Positions 33,115 through 45,140 of a DNA stretch of 64,000 nt are shown in pieces. Made by a program: the position numbers and the translations under genes. The stretch is from Thamnidium elegans. Taxonomy: Eukaryota > Mucoromycota > Mucoromycetes > Mucorales > Mucoraceae. The DNA is taken from assembly GCA_025201345.1 (NCBI GenBank), contig JAIXMG010000001.1, positions 1,488,001 through 1,552,000 of the forward strand, in the 5' to 3' direction. The notes below the pieces were generated by a model. The model had not been told where the DNA came from and ran no database searches. It worked only from the letters and a program-made list of their open reading frames with translations. Position 1 is the stretch's first letter. Each line of letters opens with the position of its first letter.

Positions 33115-35392
33115 TTTTTTGTATGAAATAAATCTGCTTTACTCAAGAAGAAAAAGTAAAATAAAATTGACTGGAAAAAAGCAAAAATAAAATAAAACTG
33201 ATGACATCGACCCAGCCTTTTTTTTTTTTTTTTTTTTTTGCGCCTCCGATTTATATAAAAATCACTTTTTAGCAAAACTGATCTCTTTATTGTTTGGGCC
33301 TATACGTTGCTATCCTCAAATTAAACTTTATAGTATTTTATGCGAGCTAAAAAAGAACTTCTGTGCACCAACGTCAATTTATCTGGAATAATCAAAAATC
33401 CTGTGCGACTGAAAAATACACTTTTTTTTTTTTTTTTTTTTTTTTTGCTAATGACATGCTATAAACCCTTTTTTTTTTGTTATTGATTAGTATCTAAAAG
33501 TATTTTTTTTGTGAAACAAAAAAAAAAGATCTTTGTTGCATATTTGTTCCCAAAGCAAAGGCTTATTCGCTATGATATCGATAATTACAATCAAGCTAGT
33601 TTCATGTTTTTTTCGAAAACTAGATTTTAGGAAAAACAATAAATGGCAGAAGCATTCCGAAAGACGGGTTATTTGGAACTATTTTCATTAAATGATATAA
33701 TTAATGCCGTTGCTATATGGAGAAGATATGTCTGTATTCGTTATATGTAGTCAGCCACAAAAAAAAAGTGGCACCATTATTGACAATTATCTACCGATGT
33801 GTATATTAGTACTACCACAAACAAATTTATAGTTGCATCGTCAGAAGTGATTCATCTTTTTACTGTTCAAACAATATGTATGTATCGTTCGATAACTTTA
33901 CTTGACTATTTCATTTAGACTGTGTACCTTTTTTTTCTTTTCTTTTTTTTTTAAAAAAAAAGCTCTTTTTTACTTGGTTTCCGTTGACAAATATATATTC
34001 TGTTATCCTTCTTTTTTTTTAAAAATAAATTGTGTCTAACCGTTTTTGAACCAAAAACCGATTTTTTTAATCTAAGCGGGGCAGTGTATTTATTGCACTG
34101 TAAAGCTGTTCTTCCCCCCCCCTTTTTTTTCATATTAATTGACCGATTTTTTTGGTTCTTTTGGTTATTATTGGTTCAAGTACTATAGAATCTATAAATA
34201 CAGCCTGCGCCTTGTTAATTTCACTTCTGTAATTCTATAAAAAAGTTTTAGGTAAATGGCAGATTTGTCATCATCAACGTACAGAAGCAAGATGACACAC
34301 TAACAATGTGCTGGTGAAGCTCTGTAAACTGTAATTGATAAATACATATACAGACTAAATACATTAAAGACAGTGGAGAAGTATATATAACATATTTTGT
34401 AAACTTGGATTCTGTTACTGGGGGGTCTTTCTCCCTTGTAGAATTTTTTTTTAATACTGTATTCTATTGTAATTGTTTACCAATCATGGGGGTCACATTT
34501 TTTTTTTTTAAAAAAAAAAGGAAAAATATTCAGCCATTTTCAGGCACTATAAATTTATGGCGTAAAACTAGATCATAATTCGTTTCGTGACTACAACAAC
34601 AAAAAAATCTAGTATTTGTTTTATGTTGTACGATTTCTAGTTGAACATCAAGAGATTAACCGGTTTGCAAGTTGTATATACTCACACGCACGTACATTCT
34701 CTCTCTCTCTCTATCTCTTTTTTTTTTTTTTTTTTAGTTTCTTCTGATTAATACAGAGATAAAAGTGTATATATGTATATATTTATATCGTAATGCTTGT
34801 GTATAATGTCGTTCCAAGTATAATAAAAGTAAGCACGGACCTGACGCGTTCCTTTTTTTTTTGTTTTTATACGTGCAATCGTTTTTCTTTTTTCTTTTTT
34901 AAGTTGGAGTAATCTGAGTTTAAAGACGAAAGTAGTTATGGCTACGCAAAACACGATGTCATGATGATATCTTGAGTCAACAACTTTAGCCGCTTACTTT
35001 TTATTGTTTGATTGAAAAAAAAAATGTCTTTCTACTTGAAAGAGTAAATAACATTATAGAAAAATTAATTGAGTTAAAATAACAAACACAGCAGATTCAG
35101 TTTTATCAAAAAGTTGTTTACAGATCAAAAAAAAAAAAAAAAAAAAAAAAAGTCTTTTTTATCGGGGTCTGGAACTCTTTAAAAAAATTTTCTTTTAATG
35201 ACAGGAAATTTTTTTTTGTTTTTTCCCAGTAAAGAAAAAAGTTTGTTTAATGAAGTTATGAAAAAAAGAGAAAGAATATGTGCGTGCGTAAAAAGAAAGA
35301 AAAAAAAAGTGTAAGTGTAATGATAATAATAATTGTAATAATAAAAATAATGAAGCTTTTATTCTCTCCTTTTTTTTCTTTTCTTTCTTTCT
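33115..35392. other. gene-poor stretch upstream of GLE1
   Basis: More than 2 kb of AT-rich DNA with poly-T tracts (33217-33239, 33421-33446) and repeated T-run/A-run junctions. No open frame with family resemblance and no RNA gene seen. Only the proximal part is expected to be the GLE1 promoter. Confidence 0.5.
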
Positions 35393-35638
35393 TTATGAAT
35401 CATTGGTGGTAGGTGAAATGATATAGTTGCGAACTGGATTTGGTTCAATGTAAACAACAGAAGCTAAATCTCGGAAAGAGTCAATAAAGATTGGTGTATG
35501 TTTAAATCTTCCAAAGCCTTGAAGTGCTTCAAATTCATCTTGAGTTAAGTGTAATTCTTTTAATATTGGTATATTAATTGAACTTTCTTCATCAGAAGAA
35601 TCAGCCTGCTGCTGTTGTTGTTGTTGTTGTTGTTGCTC

Positions 35639-35678
<40 letters not shown>

Positions 35679-35962
35679 GGATGATGTTGTTGTTGAATAA
35701 TAAATTCGGGAGTACATTCTGGTTCATATATACTATTATTTGATGAAGATGCTATTGATGTAACAGATGAAGAAGATGATATTGTTGGTGAAGGAGATTT
35801 ACTACGCGTAGCTTTATGTGTTTGGGTGTGTTGTATCATATTGTCAAATCTGCTAAAACTTCTATCGCAACCAGGTACTACACAAAGGAATGGTTTTTCA
35901 CCAGTATGTTTACTGTATTTATTTAAAAAAAAAAATTAGTCATACCATTTTTATTTATTAAT

Positions 35963-36005
<43 letters not shown>

Positions 36006-36139
36006 CGAGTATGTCTTGCCAAATGTTCTGAACGAGTAAAAACCATTTGACATGTACCGAATCCAGTACATTGAAATAATTTAGGTTTCGTTGAGCGTGA
36101 TTTTTTATGTTGATTTGATGTTGGAGTTATGGCTGGCAT
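35393..36139 (-). CDS. C2H2 zinc-finger transcription factor
   Basis: Two exons (36139-36006, 35912-35393) encode 217 residues. Two adjacent C2H2 fingers lie at the N terminus: [20 protein letters not shown] with [11 protein letters not shown], then [20 protein letters not shown] with TQTHK; the intron splits the HTR/KHTGEKP linker. The finger-2 helix residues RFDNMIQH resemble the stress-element (AGGGG) binding fungal regulators such as Msn2/Seb1/AmdX, so a similar DNA site is possible. A long Gln run (about residues 105-140) and an acidic helical tail ([17 protein letters not shown]) may act in activation. It is divergent to the F-box gene, with 350 bp between starts. Confidence 0.88.
35605..35690. 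repeat. CAA/CAG repeat coding poly-Gln in the C2H2 factor
   Basis: Trinucleotide repeat (CAA/CAG on the coding strand) giving about 28 Gln with one Glu interruption. Likely length-variable. Confidence 0.8.
35965..36003. repeat. CA/GT microsatellite in the C2H2 factor intron
   Basis: About 19 dinucleotides directly after the splice donor (GTATGTGTGTG... on the minus strand), occupying nearly half of the intron. Confidence 0.8.
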
Positions 36140-36489
36140 GTTTATTTAAATAATACTAGTAAAAAAAAAATGATAGAGAGAGAAAAGGAGTGAAAATAAA
36201 AAGGGGAAAAAAAAATTTCCCTCTTTTTTTCTTAACCAAAAAAAAAAAAAAAATTGAGTTCAAAAAATGATCGAAAAATGGGGCCTTGAAATTGCAAAAA
36301 AAAAATATAGGCGGGAAAGATTTCAGGAACCATTTATCAATCATTTATTCATTCAATACCCGCTTTGTATACATACATCACTTGTTATTGTAATATGTAT
36401 GTATTAAAAAGAAAGAAAAAAAAGGACTTACTTGTATAAACTTTTCTTTCTTTCCTTATCTTTTTCTTTTTATTATTATTATTATTACA
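36140..36489. promoter_or_regulatory. divergent promoter region (C2H2 factor / F-box gene)
   Basis: 350 bp between opposite start codons, so both promoters lie here. Poly-A and T-rich runs flank a TATT trinucleotide tract near 36470-36487. No distinct binding motif recognised. Confidence 0.4.
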
Positions 36490-37682
36490 ATGGAGTTTTT
36501 TCCTATGGAAATAATTGATAAGATATCTTCAGCTTTAAATAGCAAAGATATATTATGTTTTATTCAATCTAGTTCTGCTTTATACTACAGAGCACAACAT
36601 CCTTCATTTTGGAAACACCTTTGTGAATTAAATGGAATTAATTACTGTCATCCAAATGTTACTTGGAAAGAATTATTTTGTTCAGGAGAACTATCAAATA
36701 TGTGTCCTCATTTAAACACCAACATGTTGGATTCATCCTTTATTCAATCAAAAAAGCAATTGATATGGTCTCATTTAAAGAATAATCAAATCGTTTGTTT
36801 GGATAGTTCATGCGACTTTTTCGGTAATTAGATATATAATATAAGCTAGATAAGTAGCATAATAATGATTTGTATGTAGGAGAAGGTGCATATGACACCG
36901 ATCACTATGCGACAGATAAGCACAGTATAATTTTAAAACTATCCTTGTTACACATGATGGAATTATGGTGCAACCATTGCGTAAAAACTGTAAGTTAAAA
37001 AAAAAAAACGTGCGTGTGTGTAATATAATACAATTAAATTATCGCTGTAGATTGGGTTTGACTATTTTCATAGTGATACTAAACAAGGCTCAAAATCTGA
37101 AAGTTACATCATGAAAAAATTAACTAAAAAATTAGGCTCAGTTACTCAGGAAACGGATAATCAACTCATTACTAAACGTAGACAAGAGGTTGAATCTGAT
37201 ATTTTTAGAATACAGTTTAGAAACTCAACTACGCATATTATTCAAAAAGACTGGCATACAGCTTGGCTAGATTTTATATCTGGTAAACAAAAAAGATAAT
37301 ACGACATTTTAATCTCTATATTAACTTTTTCTAAATAAGGAAAAACCATTCATCATCCTGGCCCATTATTAAACACTAAATTATCTAGACAAGATGGTAC
37401 TCTAAACCCTGCTTTGTTCCTCGGTAAAGATTTTGAACTCATTGGAAACTTGACTTGTTGGTATATCGAAAGAATGTATGGCGTATCAGGTACTATAGTT
37501 TCTTCTAGTAAGTAGCATCCATATATATACATATATATATATATATACTATGAACTTAAATATATATATACATATATATAATAGATAGTTTGAAGCAAAA
37601 TCCAGAGTATTGCAAGTTACTTCATTCCATTCAATTAAGACAACAGATGAATTCCTCTCTTCGGTACCCATTTAACCATTAA
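36490..37682 (+). CDS. F-box protein with a zf-UBP-like zinc cluster
   Basis: Five exons (36490-36823, 36880-36989, 37051-37282, 37340-37507, 37585-37682) give 313 residues. Residues 1-45 form an F-box (FFPMEIIDKISSALNSKDIL, then ALYYRAQHPSFWKHL), the Skp1-binding module of SCF ubiquitin ligases. Further on is a cluster Cys103-x4-Cys108, His120-x5-His126 and Trp-Cys142-x2-Cys145 (ATDKHSIILKLSL then MELWCNHC). This resembles the ubiquitin-tail-binding zf-UBP domain. The rest (RRQEVESDIFRIQFR, HHPGPLLNTKLSRQDG) is not recognised. It probably recruits a substrate, perhaps ubiquitinated, to an SCF ligase. The F-box is fairly clear; the zinc module is an inference from spacing. Confidence 0.78.
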
Positions 37683-37814
37683 TAAAGCATTGACCATACT
37701 TTACAAATAAATAAAATAAAAAAAAAAGCGTCACAGAACAGTCTTTATTTTTTCGTGTTTGGTTTTTTTCTTTCTTAAAAAAAACACTTTTTTCTTTAAA
37801 CTAAAAATAATAAT

Positions 37815-38916
37815 ATGGCAGGAAATAAAAAGTTACTCATTGGACCTGCAGAAGAACAAATAAGAGTTTTATTATCACAATCAGGTGATCCTTTGGAAGC
37901 TATTCGAGCCATTCAAAGAGATTATGGTCTTGACCTTCCAGGGATTGAGGACATGTATCCCTTATTAGATATTTGTGGATATAGTCGACTTGAAATTCAT
38001 ACAGCTTGTTTAGATGCTTTAAATAAAGCCACAGTAGCTCATGTACGACAACCTTCATTTCAACTGGAACAGTAAGTAATTTTTTTTTCTCTGTACGTCA
38101 ATAGTATATGTTCATACTTATATATAAAAAAAATAGCTTTCATGACCTGTTTCAAAAAACCTTTCCATATATTCATATCCCTTTAATGCAACCTATTCCC
38201 ATGGCTTTGTTGCAAAAATTTGAAAGATACATTGGTGAAGAAATTATTGAACGATTAAAGTCGAACTTGTCAGTTTTTGACAACTGCCCAATGAACATCA
38301 AACAGCGTGTCTGGAAACAAGATGAACATTTCTTTCAGCAGACAATGATCAACTTGTTAAACGATTACCACCACGATAGCTCTTTACAAACATTAGCATT
38401 AAATTTAAGGCCTGAAAGTTATCAGGAGATGATTGAAGAAAGGTAATTAAAATAATATCCTTTTTTTTTCGTTATTCTCACAATGATATATTAGACGTAC
38501 GCATCCTATTGTTATTAAAGTCATGGATACAATCGGTCAAGATCCACAGATTTATATGATGTTTATGAAGATGATTCGAATTGTATTTGAGGCAACGCCT
38601 TATCCTAGTTTATGTTCATTACGTGTTGACATTTTAATGAATTTCCATGATTTAGATTGTGAGCCTGTAAGTGGATAATGATAGTCACCTAGATTTTTTT
38701 TTTTTTTTTTTAACAGTGTAAAACCCTATTAGATACTTGACTTGGATAGATGTCATCAATTAGTGTGGTCATTAGATACGTGTGTTCGTAATCAAAATAT
38801 GGATGATACAATTATCGAAAAAATTAAAGAATGCTTTGACGATGTAAAAAACGGAACCCCTCTTTATGGGTAATGTACCTGACAAATGCAATAATGCAAA
38901 ATATGTACAAAAAACT

Positions 38917-38949
<33 letters not shown>

Positions 38950-39869
38950 TGATTTTGCTATGGTATTGATGGATCCTATGATTTCAAACTTTTTAGCTTC
39001 TTGTATTATTAAATGGTTAAGAAGTAGCGTCGAAAATAATGTTGTCGAGAATTTGGAAGAGTTGACAAATTATAGCGGTAAACTTTTAAATTTAGCAGAG
39101 CACGCACCTAACGCTATTGCACACAACGCCAAAATCCCTAAACTCGATAAAGACTTAAAGTCAAAATACTGGAATTCGATCTGTTCTGTCATGATTGATG
39201 AGGATAAAGATATAAATTTTCCTATGAAGGATTCTGATATTGAAGTCATTACGGCCATGTTGCGTCGCAGTGATATTGCTCGTAAAGTATTTGTACATTA
39301 TCTTGTAGATCGTACACAAGAAGGTGATGTCAGTACATTAGCTCGCTGTTTACCTCTCATTATTAACACTTGGCCAGCACCTAACTTTGAAGAAGAAGGA
39401 ATTATTTACAGACAGACATATTTAAGCTTCATTAAGACAATGATTGATATTGTATCAAAGCGTAACTTGTATGAATGCATTGCTGATATGAGATGGAGAA
39501 AGGTTATCGTAGAAGATTTCTTGTTAAAGGTAGTTTCTTGGGATTGCAGAATTCATGAACAAATGATCCGTTTCTTGGCTGAATACTTTGTAGACCCAAA
39601 GATCCTTATAAAGTTGGGTCCTCAAGTAGCCATTTTAATCGAATGGGCCGATATAACTGTTATTAATGGTCTTAAAGATGAAAAGGTACGTTTTGTATAT
39701 ATTTATTCCATTTCGTCATTAGCCTGATACTCACATACATGTACAATTTTGCATCTAGTTTATCGACTCATTAAGGGAGTTATATCGATTCCTCTTATCA
39801 AGATCTGCTACTGTCCTCAATGGCAATTTTAGTATCAACCCTCCTGCAGTAATCCAATTCATTCAGTAG
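37815..39869 (+). CDS. NELFB: Negative elongation factor B (NELF-B/COBRA1) homologue
   Basis: Six exons (37815-38071, 38137-38442, 38495-38666, 38733-38869, 38950-39685, 39759-39869) encode 572 residues, close to human NELF-B (580). Matching landmarks in the same order are DPLEAIRAIQRDYGL, MYPLLDICGYSRLEIHTACL, KQRVWKQDEHFF, LCSLRVDILMNFHDLDCEP, RCHQLVWSLDTCVR, DFAMVLMDPM and the C-terminal LRELYRFLL. In animals NELF, with DSIF, holds RNA polymerase II in promoter-proximal pausing; NELF-B is a scaffold joining the A/C and E subunits. The protein is all-helical with no enzyme motif. No other NELF subunit is in this window. NELF is generally described as missing from yeasts, so a fungal copy is notable. 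Confidence 0.85.
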
Positions 39870-40102
39870 TCAAAAAGACCCCCTATTACATAAATAATAA
39901 TGCATAGCCCATAAATATAAATGTATTGTTAGATTGGACAACAATAGATAAGACCGTATTTGATTTTTTTTTTTGAAGTTTATAAGCTATTTTATAACGT
40001 GGGGATTTATTTACCGAACGAATTTATAGTACAAATGTGAGTGTGTTATATGAAAGTAAGGGAAGAGGGGGTATGTATGGTTGTTATATTTTTTGTTTTT
40101 GT

Positions 40103-42413
40103 TTAGAATCTTAAATCCCAATCAATCTTGGGGCCCAACTTGGGCAAGACTTCAGTAACAGTGTGCATATCCTTATCACCTCTACCAGAAAGACAAATGA
40201 CAATATCCTTATCCTTAGGAAGTTCAGCAGCTAATTCAAGAGCAGCATGAATAGCATGAGAAGATTCTAAAGCAGGAATAATACCTTCTAATTGAGTCAT
40301 CTTTCTGAAACCATGTAAGCATTGAGCATCGTCAGCAACACGATATTCAGCTCTACCGCAATCCTTCAAGTAAGCATGTTCGGGACCAACACCAGGGTAA
40401 TCCAAACCGGCACTGACAGAGTGAGTTTCGATAATTTGACCCTTGATATCTTGCAAGAGGTAGGTACGAGTACCATGAAGAACACCGGGACTACCCAAAG
40501 TAAGAGTAGCAGAGTGCTTGGCAGTAGTGATACCGTCACCGCCAGCTTCAACACCAACAATGCGAACAGTTTTATCATCAACGAAAGGATGGAACATACC
40601 AATGGCATTGGAACCACCACCAACACAAGCAACAACAGCATCAGGTAACTTACCAGCCTTTTCAAGCATTTGACGCTTGGTTTCCTTACCAATAACAGAT
40701 TGGAACTCGCGCACAATCTTGGGGAAAGGATGAGGACCAATAGCGGAACCAACAAGATAATGAGTAGTAGAAACATTAGCAACCCAATCACGCATAGCTT
40801 CGTTAATAGCATCCTTTAAAGTTCTAGCACCGTTAGTAACAGGAATAACGGTAGCGCCTAACATTTGCATACGGAAGACATTAAGAGCTTGACGACGACA
40901 ATCCTCTTCACCCATATAAACAACACATTCCAAACCAAACTTGGCACAAACAGTGGCAGTAGCAACACCATGCTGACCAGCACCAGTTTCAGCGATAATA
41001 CGCTTCTTACCAAGACGCTTAGCAAGCAAAATTTGTCCAACAGCGTTATTGATCTTGTGAGAACCAGTATGGTTTAAATCTTCACGCTTTAACCAGATCT
41101 TGGCACCGCCAGCAAATTCAGTTAGACGGTTAGCAAATTGAAGTTGAGAAGGACGAGAGATATAATCGTAATAAGATTCAAACTCTTCCTTGAAAGAAGG
41201 ATCTGCCAAAGCGTCGATGAAACAAGTTTCAAGTTGGGTAAGGCAATCCACAAGAGCTTCAGGAACATAGGCACCACCAAATCCACCGAAACGGGTGTCC
41301 AATTGATAAAAGTTCTTGATGTCATCAGGAGAGAAAGGACCACGGCCAGCAGCATCGTTTACTTCAGGGTCAGCAAGGTCGGCAGAGGTAGCAGCATAAG
41401 ATACAGGTTCTTTACGACCAGTAACTTCAGCAACATATTCTTGTACAACTTGAGCAACATCCTTCTTTTGCTCAACTGCTTCCTTCATCACAGTAATAAG
41501 TCTAGAACCAACAACAACTGCTTCAGCGTGAGCACCAACTTCAAGGAAATGTTCACGAGTAGATACACCGAAACCAACAGCTAAAGGTGCTTGAGTAAAT
41601 TGTTTAATACGAGCGATAAGTTGAGGTAATTCAGTGTTGACAGCGTTTCGGGCACCGGTAACACCCATACGAGATACAACATAGATGAAAGAATCAGCGA
41701 GAGTAGCAAGTAACTTGATACGTTCGTCGGTAGTGGAGGGAGCGATAAGAGGAATGTAAGACAAACCATACTTGTAACAAACACCACGGAAGTCGTGAGA
41801 TTCCTCTGGGGGTAAATCGACCAAAATATAACCATTAACACCAGCTTCCTTACAATCACGAACCATCTTATCTTCACCATAAGCTAAAATAGGATTATAG
41901 TAACCCATGAATACAATGGGAACTCTTAATCCACGCTTACGAGCTTCACGAACAATTTCGAGACACTTTTGAATATCGGTCTTATGTTCAAGAGCGATCT
42001 GTACGACAATAGAATTATAAATGAATGAGTCACTTTTTGCATTGTATGGTTATTATTGGTTACTTACCGTGCTTGCATATTGAATGGTAGGTCCGTCGGC
42101 AAGAGGGTCAGTGAATGGAATACCTAAATATTTAATTATGTAAGAAACAATTGAACGTGTATATTGTATTGAAGAGTAGTTTACATACCTAATTCAATGA
42201 TATCAACACCACCTCTTTCTAAAGCTAACAAACTGTCGATGGTTTCATTTGGAGTAGGGTAACCAGCAGTGAGGAAAGTAACAAAAGCGGGACGATCTAT
42301 AAATAATAATTTATTAGTATACATAGCAACAAACAAAAAACAAAAAACAAAAAAAAATCGAAATTACTTTGTTCTTTAGCAGTTTTAAACGCGTTACGAA
42401 GTCCAGAAGACAT
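40103..42413 (-). CDS. TRP5: Tryptophan synthase, fused alpha-beta
   Basis: Four exons (42413-42368, 42296-42189, 42123-42068, 41998-40103) give 701 residues, as in fungal Trp5. The alpha domain (about 1-260) shows [37 protein letters not shown] with the two catalytic acids, and FGVSTREH. The beta domain shows [10 protein letters not shown], the pyridoxal phosphate lysine in [30 protein letters not shown] and [12 protein letters not shown]. The enzyme converts indole-3-glycerol phosphate and serine to tryptophan, with indole channelled between the two sites. The linker between domains is short ([16 protein letters not shown]). Strongly biased codons fit high expression. All three introns lie in the first 95 codons. 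Confidence 0.97.
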
Positions 42414-43934
42414 TTTTTATTTTATTTTTTAAAATAGTAGTGTAAAAAAAAAGAGAATAAAATGTCAAAACTCAGAGCTCTATTTATTCTAAAAAAAAAA
42501 AAAAATCCCGGGTCGTTTTTTAAAAAAATAAAAAAATGAGTCAGTGTTTGTACTAGTTCCACTTTAAGTCCTTTAGACCGAGCTTGCGGGGTTATAGCCT
42601 GAGAACCAGATTAGCTTAAACTCCTGTTCACCGAACCGTTTTAAGCATTTAAAATCTTCCATCATGTAATCAAATATAATTTAGTTCTTATCTTTGTACT
42701 GGAGATTAGCAATACATATATCGGTATTAGCGTATTTATCTAAACAGGTTTCAAGTCGTAAAATTCAAGGGTTCCCGTTACTGTTTTCGTATTTTGCATT
42801 TTCAAATAATAAGCCCTTTTTTAATATATCATTTTAGCAACGTTATATAAGCAGGCTTCTTTTTTAGTCTACTTTGAATCAATAATACAAATATATATAT
42901 ATATATATAACTATTTGCTAAAATACCCCCACTTGACGGGATTGATTTGCATGAACACATAATTTCTTTTTCTGTTATTTTGTCCCTGTGTGGTTAAATG
43001 ATGTCTGAAGGGCTGTTATTGATTACTAACTGTGTGCTGCGTAAGCGAAAAGTGTACTTTTATGTAATATACCCTTTAATAGACCCCCTATTTTTTGAAG
43101 TATTTATTTCCTTTCTTTTTTCGTTTTTAGCTATGTATACCACTAAGTATTTTTTTTTATATACGTGCATCCTTTAAACAAGCGTATATTCATACAAACG
43201 GATACGGTTCGAAACAACCGCCGTGCATAAGAGCACTTCTTGCTCAATTGTACTCCTTCCAACTATAATACCGTATAGATATTAGACTCCCCCCCCCCTT
43301 TTTTTTTTGTTTAATACTTTACAAAGGTACATGCAAAGTAACACATCACACTCTCTTTTCTGAGAGTGTAAATAGAACGTGTCTCAAGAACCCCCCCTAT
43401 CTTTTGACTCACATTACAAGTTAGCTTCTATATATCATTCGGAAATTCAGCTACAAAAAAAAAATTCCCTTAAGATTTAGCCAGTGGTTGAATAAACAAA
43501 ACGTTGATCTGAAATGTATTGAACCTGAAAGAAAAAGGTGTAAGGCCGAGAAACAGACAATTGATGGCCCTGGATACAATACGTTTAAATATTAGAAGCA
43601 GACTTTTTCACTCAAATAGACAAAATACGTCTCATGATGTTGCTTCTAGGTTTGATGAAAAAACAATGCTTAGGTATATTTCTCAAGGAGGGGGGACTGG
43701 AGATGGATGGAGAGCTCAGTGGAGCCGGTGTTAATGATTTCATCAACAGTGAAATATACAAAAAAAAAACACTTCACTGGTTCAGATAGAGATATCAGCG
43801 GTAACAATTTCCGTTGGTGTTAGTGGTATATTTCGTCACTACGAGCGAAGCCCACCTGTTAAATTATCGGTAGGATATGGTATTATTTTAGTAATATTTT
43901 AATAGAAGTAGACGTTACTAAAACATTAACCGTG
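42414..43934. other. gene-poor stretch upstream of TRP5
   Basis: Contains homopolymer tracts and a TA microsatellite (42890-42909). A 71-codon frame at 43519-43734 has coding-like texture (SRFDEKTMLRYISQGGGTG) but no family match; it may be a relic. No RNA gene seen. Confidence 0.45.
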
Positions 43935-44123
43935 TTAGAAGGCAACGAGTTGGCAATAGACAAATCTCTGGATATCTCCAGGCCGATCTTTGTTGACGGC
44001 AGTTGCTACAGCGTCATTAACAAGTGCAAATTTGGATGTTTCTGGTGGTTGAAGAATACGACGATAGACCTCATAACTCTTCAATAAAATATATTTAAAA
44101 TCGTCAACTACACCATCCATCAT
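43935..44123 (-). pseudogene. short coding-like remnant next to repeat copy 3
   Basis: An open frame of 62 codons starting MMDGVVDDFKYILLKSYEVY and continuing KFALVNDAVATAVNKDRPGD, ending in TAA. The composition is coding-like (balanced, no homopolymers), but it abuts the repeat's left end exactly where the element begins. It may be the tail of a gene cut by the insertion. Family not recognised; it could also be a small real gene. Confidence 0.35.
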
Positions 44124-44124
44124 T

Positions 44125-45140
44125 TTATTTAAAATATTAAAGATAACTAAAGAGTAATACTTTATTATTATTATTATTATTGATAATAAGAGATGCATTA
44201 GCCACTTTCTTATATGTAAAAAAGTGTTTCCAGAACTAACCGCGAGGAGGTTCATCTCTGTGTAGTTCCTTCTTTTTTTATAGTAAAAGAGAATCTTCTC
44301 GCAGCCTGAACTCATTGGAACTAGGCAGCCTGAACTCATTGGAACTAGGGGCGTCGAAGAAACAAAAACCTAAGTAAACCACCGGACGATCTACTCTATT
44401 TGGTCACAACTAAAATATGAGGAACCCTATCTTATAGCTTCGCCAACCAGACAGAGACCAAAATGCGTTGACGGTCCATGTTTAGCTTTGGAAATCACCC
44501 AAAGCTATGAAACACTAGCATCGCCGAGTCTATCCGCCTGAGGCTTCAACCGTTGTCTCAGTAGTAGTTGCGCACTACCTTTTGCACTAATCGTGGGATA
44601 GCAATAACTGTTGAGAGCTAATGCATCACAAACCTGTGTTGTTGCAGTGATGTTACCCGCTAATGCCCCCTAGTCGAACGTCGCTCCCCTTGTGACAGTT
44701 CACCGCTCGGTCCTTACGTCGAGGTGTGTGCTAATCCCTAGGTAATCACCCTAATAGGAAGTCCTCTTCGAAGAGATTTATTAGCTAAGGCCCAAACTGT
44801 GTTGGCATATATTCAGTTATACGGCAATCATGAATCACCATGTAGAGGGTATACTTGAAATATAAGCAAGAGACAAAGAAGGGAAAAAAAGAAAACAAAC
44901 CACTGAAAAAAATTTTATGGTTGGTACAAGCCACATTGACTAGTTTTCTTACTTGCTGTGCATCTTTTATTTATTTGTTTATGCTTGTGAATGCACAAAG
45001 CTTCATATAAAAAGAGAGCATACTCTTCAAATGTATTCATGTAAAACTATCAACTTTTTTTTTTTTTCAAAGGGAGATTTAACTGGCTTTGTTTCACAGT
45101 AATACAAGTATTCCACATTGGGCTTCAGACTCATAGAAGG
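44125..45140 (+). repeat. 1-kb dispersed repeat, copy 3 (element orientation +)
   Basis: Nearly identical to copy 1 (about half a dozen substitutions noticed over ~900 bp), with two 24-bp tandem units at about 44303-44350. Its first 22 bases (TTATTTAAAATATTAAAGAT...) are separated from the rest by about 36 bp of TTA microsatellite-like DNA (44146-44181). The right end contains a small insertion (CAGTAATA) in the shared TTTCACAAGTATTCCACATT. Non-coding, GC-richer than flanks. Confidence 0.82.

Noticed and set aside
40366..41880. Several hydrophobic minus-strand frames (Leu/Val-rich) inside TRP5
   Set aside because: They are alternate frames of the tryptophan synthase exon; the biased codons give false open frames.
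42560..42650. Possible small structured RNA in a less AT-rich strip upstream of TRP5
   Set aside because: No recognisable box motifs or stable long stem by eye; not enough evidence to call an RNA.
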